DNA from: Fasciolopsis buskii
Taxonomy: Eukaryota > Platyhelminthes > Trematoda > Plagiorchiida > Fasciolidae
Direction of reading: 5' to 3'
Length of the DNA: 64,000 nt
Assembly (NCBI GenBank): GCA_008360955.1
Contig: LUCM01002871.1
Span: forward strand, 234,119-298,118
A program made the translations under genes and the position numbers. Shown piece by piece: positions 60,401 to 64,000 of the stretch. Within the stretch, counting starts at the first letter, position 1. Each line of letters begins with the position of its first letter. The notes under the pieces are model-generated. The model worked only from the letters and a program-made list of their open reading frames with translations. It ran no database searches and was not told the origin of the DNA.

Positions 60401-62448
60401 CTATTAGGGTATTTAATTGTTTTCACTTCAACCACTGGGTGCAGTGTAGTGAACTGGCCAGACGAACAAAGGTGTGAACATGTGTCATGCGGATCTGGAG
60501 TACGAACAGATTCCAAATTCAATTCAATAAGACAAAATATAATTGCCCATTGCAGAGTAGAAAGAAGGCGAAAGGGATATCGAGAGTGTGTCTAGGCTTT
60601 CGTAAAACATTGCATGACTTGCAAAGCACGATGACTTCTACGGTGCCTTCGTCAGAATTAGATTCCTGAATAGGGTTCTCGATGAAGCAAAATGTATTTA
60701 ATGCAGTTCGCAGTTGAATCTGAAGATCACGTGGCTAACACATTTGGCACATCATGGCCGTTCCCGTAAGATGTAAGATTTTAATTGTTCCACTTAGGAA
60801 AACTCACAGGGGATCTTTGGTGGAATCAAAATAGCACAATTAAGCCAAAGCTGTGGAGATGTCCGGATGGAACACTGGACATTGTGATCCAAAAGTTACA
60901 GCAAATAAAGTGCTGGCAATGTTTACAAATTTACAATGAAGTCAACCAGTGAGACGCGAGCTAGTGGTACAGTGGTACCATACACGCCTTCCATGTGGAC
61001 AGTGCGATAAACGATGCGCACCAATGATGATAATCCCCAGTAAGTGCGAAACTCGAGTCCGGTACTGCTCGAGTGCGAGTTTGACCGAGTGACCTGAGGT
61101 GTGCGTGTGGAGGGTGGAATCCGAATGGTAGTTAGCCTAACATTAGATGTATCAATCTCAAGCACTATTGACAGGTAACTGGGTGTCCTATGCAGGCAAA
61201 ATCCTGTCTTAAGAAAGACTACCCATGGGATCGAAATGTTGGCGCATTACATTTACTAACAACGCTGTGTTATTAACATTATATCATTCAGAATAAAAAA
61301 ACGTTATAGGCCAAGTTGCTTCACTCATTTACTTACATCATAATTTGGTACGTCAACTGCAAAACACATTCATTAATGGGGTGTTTGGTCTTACTCCGTA
61401 AACATGTCTACACCAACCGATCACGACTATAAATTTACACCTGTGGTAAACCAGGCCCGTGGTAGACCTAAAAACCTATAAGTGTCGACGTGCTCTTTTG
61501 TTTTTCGCTTATTTCGTGCGCTAATGATTAAGCCCAAGTGCTCAACTGCCAGGTGTGACTAAAAATCACACAGAGTATTAGGAATTTCTAAACCAGGAAA
61601 ACATTTTCTCTGAAGCATTGGGTTTATCAGAATTGGTGTTCGGAACAAAGCCGAGCTGTTTTCAACCTAAGTAAAATCCTCAGCGAGGTGACAGATTTGA
61701 TCACTGCTACGGGTACAAAGTTTGCTTCCTAAACGCTAAGACCAACGAAAACACACAACTTCCGGAATCATGAGCCGGAATCTTTAGAGCAAGCCAGTAT
61801 TCAACACCACTTTATACTACAAATGAGACTGAATGAGTTTGATGCAAGGGACATGTTACATATTCGTTATTAGGCCACTGCGCGGACTGAGGCGTGGTAC
61901 CGAGCCATATGAGCTCCTAAAGGATCACGTGAAGGTAACAAGCCGGGTGACAACAAATTACCGTGTACCACGAAATCGCTTTAAGCAAATAAAACAGACA
62001 CCAATACTAATTATTTCTGAGTTCTGTGCACTCGGAAATGCACAGATTGCCTTTGTTATTATTTACTAAAGAAAAACCTGATAAGGTTAGTTAAGATCGT
62101 TTTTGAAACATCACACCTAACGCGATTGGTAAAACCTCTAATAAATCCACCATTGCGTACGGGTGGCCATTTCTACCAGCTCTATAGGAATCGGTTGTTA
62201 GGCTGGAAGATAAACCACCAAACAGCTTTTGCTGGATAAACTCAGTGGTCCGGTTGGAAAAATAAAGGATCCCACATTTCATCAATAAAATGTTCGAACT
62301 ACTTCATGTAAATTTGTAAAAACCGCTCTTCACAAATTGCATTTGTGAGACACGTTACAAACCTTTAGACCACATTGTTTGTCCAACATTTGAATCGACA
62401 CAATATGTGCTTGGGCGAGGTCCACAATATGAATGTAATCACGTACAC
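57406..62448 (-). CDS. GALE: UDP-glucose 4-epimerase (GALE), C-terminal three exons, gene continues beyond window end
   Basis: The gene encodes the Leloir-pathway enzyme that interconverts UDP-galactose and UDP-glucose in the cytosol with tightly bound NAD. Three exons splice as 62448-62363, 60372-60187 and 57462-57406, giving 329 coding bases with consistent phases (the first joins inside a Gly codon, the next two at codon boundaries). The peptide follows GALE order: [14 protein letters not shown], then [13 protein letters not shown], then [13 protein letters not shown], then MCEDQWRWQ and a stop. The Arg of VRDYIH and the Arg/Asp of PRREGD correspond to UDP-contacting residues known in the family. 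The Rossmann GxxGxxG motif and the catalytic Ser/Tyr-x-x-x-Lys are N-terminal and were not found, so the 5' exons should lie past 64000. Introns of 1990 and 2724 bp are filled with repeats. The visible exons contain no stops or frameshifts, so this looks like a working gene. Confidence 0.93.
58675..58740. repeat. AT-rich imperfect microsatellite
   Basis: About 65 bases of (TA)n with occasional CG, CA and GT steps, in the last GALE intron. Confidence 0.88.
58936..59088 (-). repeat. tRNA-derived SINE copy in GALE last intron, minus strand
   Basis: The tail complement AATTCCTTTATTAATGAAAT is followed by CAACAGATGACTTCCGAGTG and GTTGACCGGCGATGAGAGGA. It ends ACGACCTTATCCGTTTGACT ACC. The B box itself is missing, with the body joined directly to the B/A spacer. 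It is in the same orientation as GALE transcription. Confidence 0.75.
60187..60372 (-). CDS. GALE: GALE exon encoding [11 protein letters not shown]...KFGLE (186 bp)
   Basis: The acceptor is CTGTTAG (complement of 60379-60373) and the donor is a strong GTGAGT at 60186-60181. The 62 codons are in phase 0 at both ends. The exon holds [13 protein letters not shown], the [10 protein letters not shown] helix and [13 protein letters not shown], a signature of GALE and UDP-binding epimerases. It ends in [13 protein letters not shown], equivalent to the A-x-E-L-x-W-x-x-x-x-G-L segment before the terminal helix. Confidence 0.94.
60373..62362 (-). other. GALE intron (1990 bp)
   Basis: It is bounded by GTTTGT at 62362 and CTGTTAG at 60373 on the minus strand. 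It contains a Penelope-type terminal-repeat fragment at 61208-61291. Two open frames near 61833 and 62091-62285 show no GALE similarity and are treated as chance. Confidence 0.85.
61208..61291 (+). repeat. Penelope-type terminal repeat fragment, plus orientation
   Basis: The fragment runs from CTTAAGAAAGACTACCC through TCGAAATGTTGGCGCATTAC to an AT-rich end TTAACATTATATCATTCAG. It shares its whole length with copies at 2398-2549 and 62734-62837. The AAGAAA, short stem, CGAAATGTTG layout resembles the degenerate hammerhead core found in terminal repeats of Penelope-like elements. It lies in a GALE intron. Confidence 0.6.
62363..62448 (-). CDS. GALE: GALE exon encoding VRDYIH...CGLK (86 bp)
   Basis: The acceptor is TTATTTCACAG (complement of 62449 onward) and the donor is GTTTGT at 62362-62357. 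The exon begins with the last two bases of a Gly codon followed by 28 codons. It carries the conserved [11 protein letters not shown] stretch that lies in the UDP-sugar-binding C-terminal domain of short-chain dehydrogenase-type epimerases. Because it is 86 bp, skipping it would shift the reading frame. It is bracketed by two oppositely oriented Penelope-type repeats at 61208-61291 and 62734-62837. Confidence 0.92.
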
Positions 62449-62733
62449 CTGTGAAATAAACAATACGAACATAATTGCCAAGTGTAAATGTCCATCTTGT
62501 TTGAAATATCATACCATGTGATCAACACGTTAGTGAGACACATTGTTTAGTCAAACCTATAGACATCTGTGGGGTGGATAGAAACTCGATTCCAGAAAGA
62601 ATAAATGTTGTTAGGAGTCGTCTATCCACCGTTCGTGGCATTAGGCTGCAAATTTTGATGATATCTGTGTGCAAACAGACCCATCTCAAGATTTGTATCC
62701 GGAAACTATACTTTTATTGGTGCTTAATTAATT

Positions 62734-62837
62734 GTGAATGATATAATGTTAATAATACAGCGTTGTTGGTAAATGTAATAAGAGAACTTTTCGACCACCG
62801 TGGGTAGTCTTTCTCAAGGCAAATTTTACAGTCAAAT
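62734..62837 (-). repeat. Penelope-type terminal repeat fragment, minus orientation
   Basis: Read on the minus strand it runs CCTTGAGAAAGACTACCC, then GGTCGAAAAG, then TTACCAACAACGCTGT and the AT-rich end ATTAACATTATATCATTCAC. It matches the reverse complement of 61208-61291 at roughly 85% by eye. It sits in the GALE intron upstream of the 86-bp exon. Confidence 0.6.
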
Positions 62838-63941
62838 CGTTTTTTTCATTCCTATGGTTTTGATTGGATATTCTCTTCCAATTCAATCAACAGATTATAA
62901 ATAAACAGTAAGGTTTCATATTCCATTGAGGTGTATTTTATGACATCTCTTCACTAAGAAGTATTGACTAGCAGTTCCGATTCCTCTCTCTGTGCTCATG
63001 AGTTCGTCCAATAGGTGATTTATATAGTGAGCTAGAGAGCTACGCGACTACGGATTTTGAAAACCGAAGTCCCAATAGCATGCTTTTGTCATCTTTGTGT
63101 CCGTATACCGCTGGACGACTAGTTCTATGCATACCAATCACTTGCCAAGGAATTGCCAGTCTTTTTGCTTTATTAGACACATTTATGCTAAATTCAGTTT
63201 AATGACTGTGTACTATTGTGTGTCAGTCCTAAGTCTAGCCGGAACAAATCAGGATATGTCTCATTTCAGTCTGTGCATTAAACAATTTCTCGTGCTTTTC
63301 TCCAGTGCTTTACAGCTTTTCGACAGTCCAGAAATACAACGTGGGCAAATAAAAGCAAATTGCTTTTTGTGTGTGTTTAAAGGGCGAGAAAATCAGCTGA
63401 CCAACGATTAAATGATCATTTTTTCATTGTGGCAAGATGACCAATGAATATATCAGTTAAGCAAACTATGACAGGATAGCAACGATACTCAAACGGTTGT
63501 CTAACATAAGCAAACAATTGGTAAGTGGTAAATTCAAAAGAAAAACTGACGGGCGAGAGCAAAATTCGTAAGTGTTGAAGAGTTAAATGAAGAACTAACC
63601 AACCGGGACGGGAACAAATGTCCCCAAGCTTACGCACGATCAGACCGCATGACAAATACCATCGCGAAATTGTGTGCACTCTTTACCATCCAGACTGAAA
63701 ATGCTAGCTATTACAAACAGGTTGTTCAAGTCACTAAGTCTTCCGAACGGATTAGAAAAAGAGTGTAAATTACAACGAGAAATGAGTGCCATGCAATATT
63801 TGATTGCAATACTCCCAAGGGTTCCGTCACGTTTCATCTCTGAGAGCCATTCGGTTTATGGCAAACCTATTTCGTAGATTGATACAGTGCAATGCTGATT
63901 ATTATTGCCATTATTAAGATGTTGGTACTAATAGTGGTAAT

Positions 63942-64000
63942 TTAGATGATGACGATGACGATGATGATGATGATGACGATGATGATGATGATGATGATGA
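63942..64000. repeat. (GAT)n microsatellite at the window end
   Basis: GATGACGATGACGATGATG units run past the last base. The composition resembles the tail of the RTE-like element, but no RTE 3' UTR precedes it. Confidence 0.9.

Larger units (their letters stand above)
62449..64000 (-). other. Upstream GALE intron (partial) with repeats
   Basis: This is the sequence upstream of the 86-bp exon. It holds a Penelope-type repeat at 62734-62837 and a GAT microsatellite running off the window end. I looked for the preceding GALE segments (for example the NNLMP and DGTG regions) on the minus strand and found no convincing exon. Confidence 0.6.

Noticed and set aside
63640..63837. Minus-strand frame ending LNNLFVIASIFSLDG before a GTAAAG, in the right phase to join the GALE exon at 62448
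   Set aside because: It only superficially resembles the NNLMP...DGTG segment. The spacing, the flanking residues and the rest of the frame do not match GALE, and the phase agreement has a one-in-three chance.

Overview
This is a eukaryotic nuclear window, moderately AT-rich, dominated by intron and intergenic DNA full of decayed transposable elements. The mix of elements points to a flatworm, most likely a digenean trematode. The elements are an RTE-type non-LTR retrotransposon with a trinucleotide tail, a Penelope-like element, a CR1-like C-terminal fragment and a tRNA-derived SINE. This placement is inferred from family resemblance and was not confirmed by any search. I see no rRNA genes, no canonical tRNA genes, no CRISPR array and no bacterial-style operons.

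The one host gene I can support is the 3' part of UDP-glucose 4-epimerase (GALE) on the minus strand at the right end. Three exons (62363-62448, 60187-60372, 57406-57462) join in phase, have AG acceptors and GT donors, and encode the C-terminal substrate-binding part of the enzyme. The 5' exons, with the NAD-binding Rossmann fold and the catalytic Tyr/Lys, must lie beyond position 64000. The introns carry a SINE, AT microsatellites and two oppositely oriented Penelope-type terminal repeats flanking the 86-bp exon.

Layout from left to right. 1-3.5 kb: an RTE 3' stub (1364-1415) and a 152-bp foldback with a hammerhead-like core (2398-2549). 3.5-5.1 kb: a locally repeated unit containing a tRNA-like A box. 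It is present twice at about 98% identity on either side of a single unresolved base, which suggests an assembly junction. 5.9 kb: a possible second ribozyme-like motif. 6.7 kb: a SINE. 8.1-9.0 kb: a dead Penelope-like reverse transcriptase running into a GIY-YIG linker. 12-14.2 kb: open but unassigned frames. 15.2-17.8 kb: non-LTR fragments and a SINE. 18-27 kb: nothing recognisable. 27.36-31.31 kb: a nearly full-length but heavily broken RTE-like element. 32-54 kb: scattered SINEs and microsatellites. 54.5-55.2 kb: a CR1-like tail and a diverged SINE. 57-64 kb: GALE.

The most unusual features are the Penelope-associated hairpin repeats (2.4, 61.2 and 62.7 kb), especially the inverted pair bracketing a GALE exon. 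Most long open frames elsewhere look like chance and were not called as genes.
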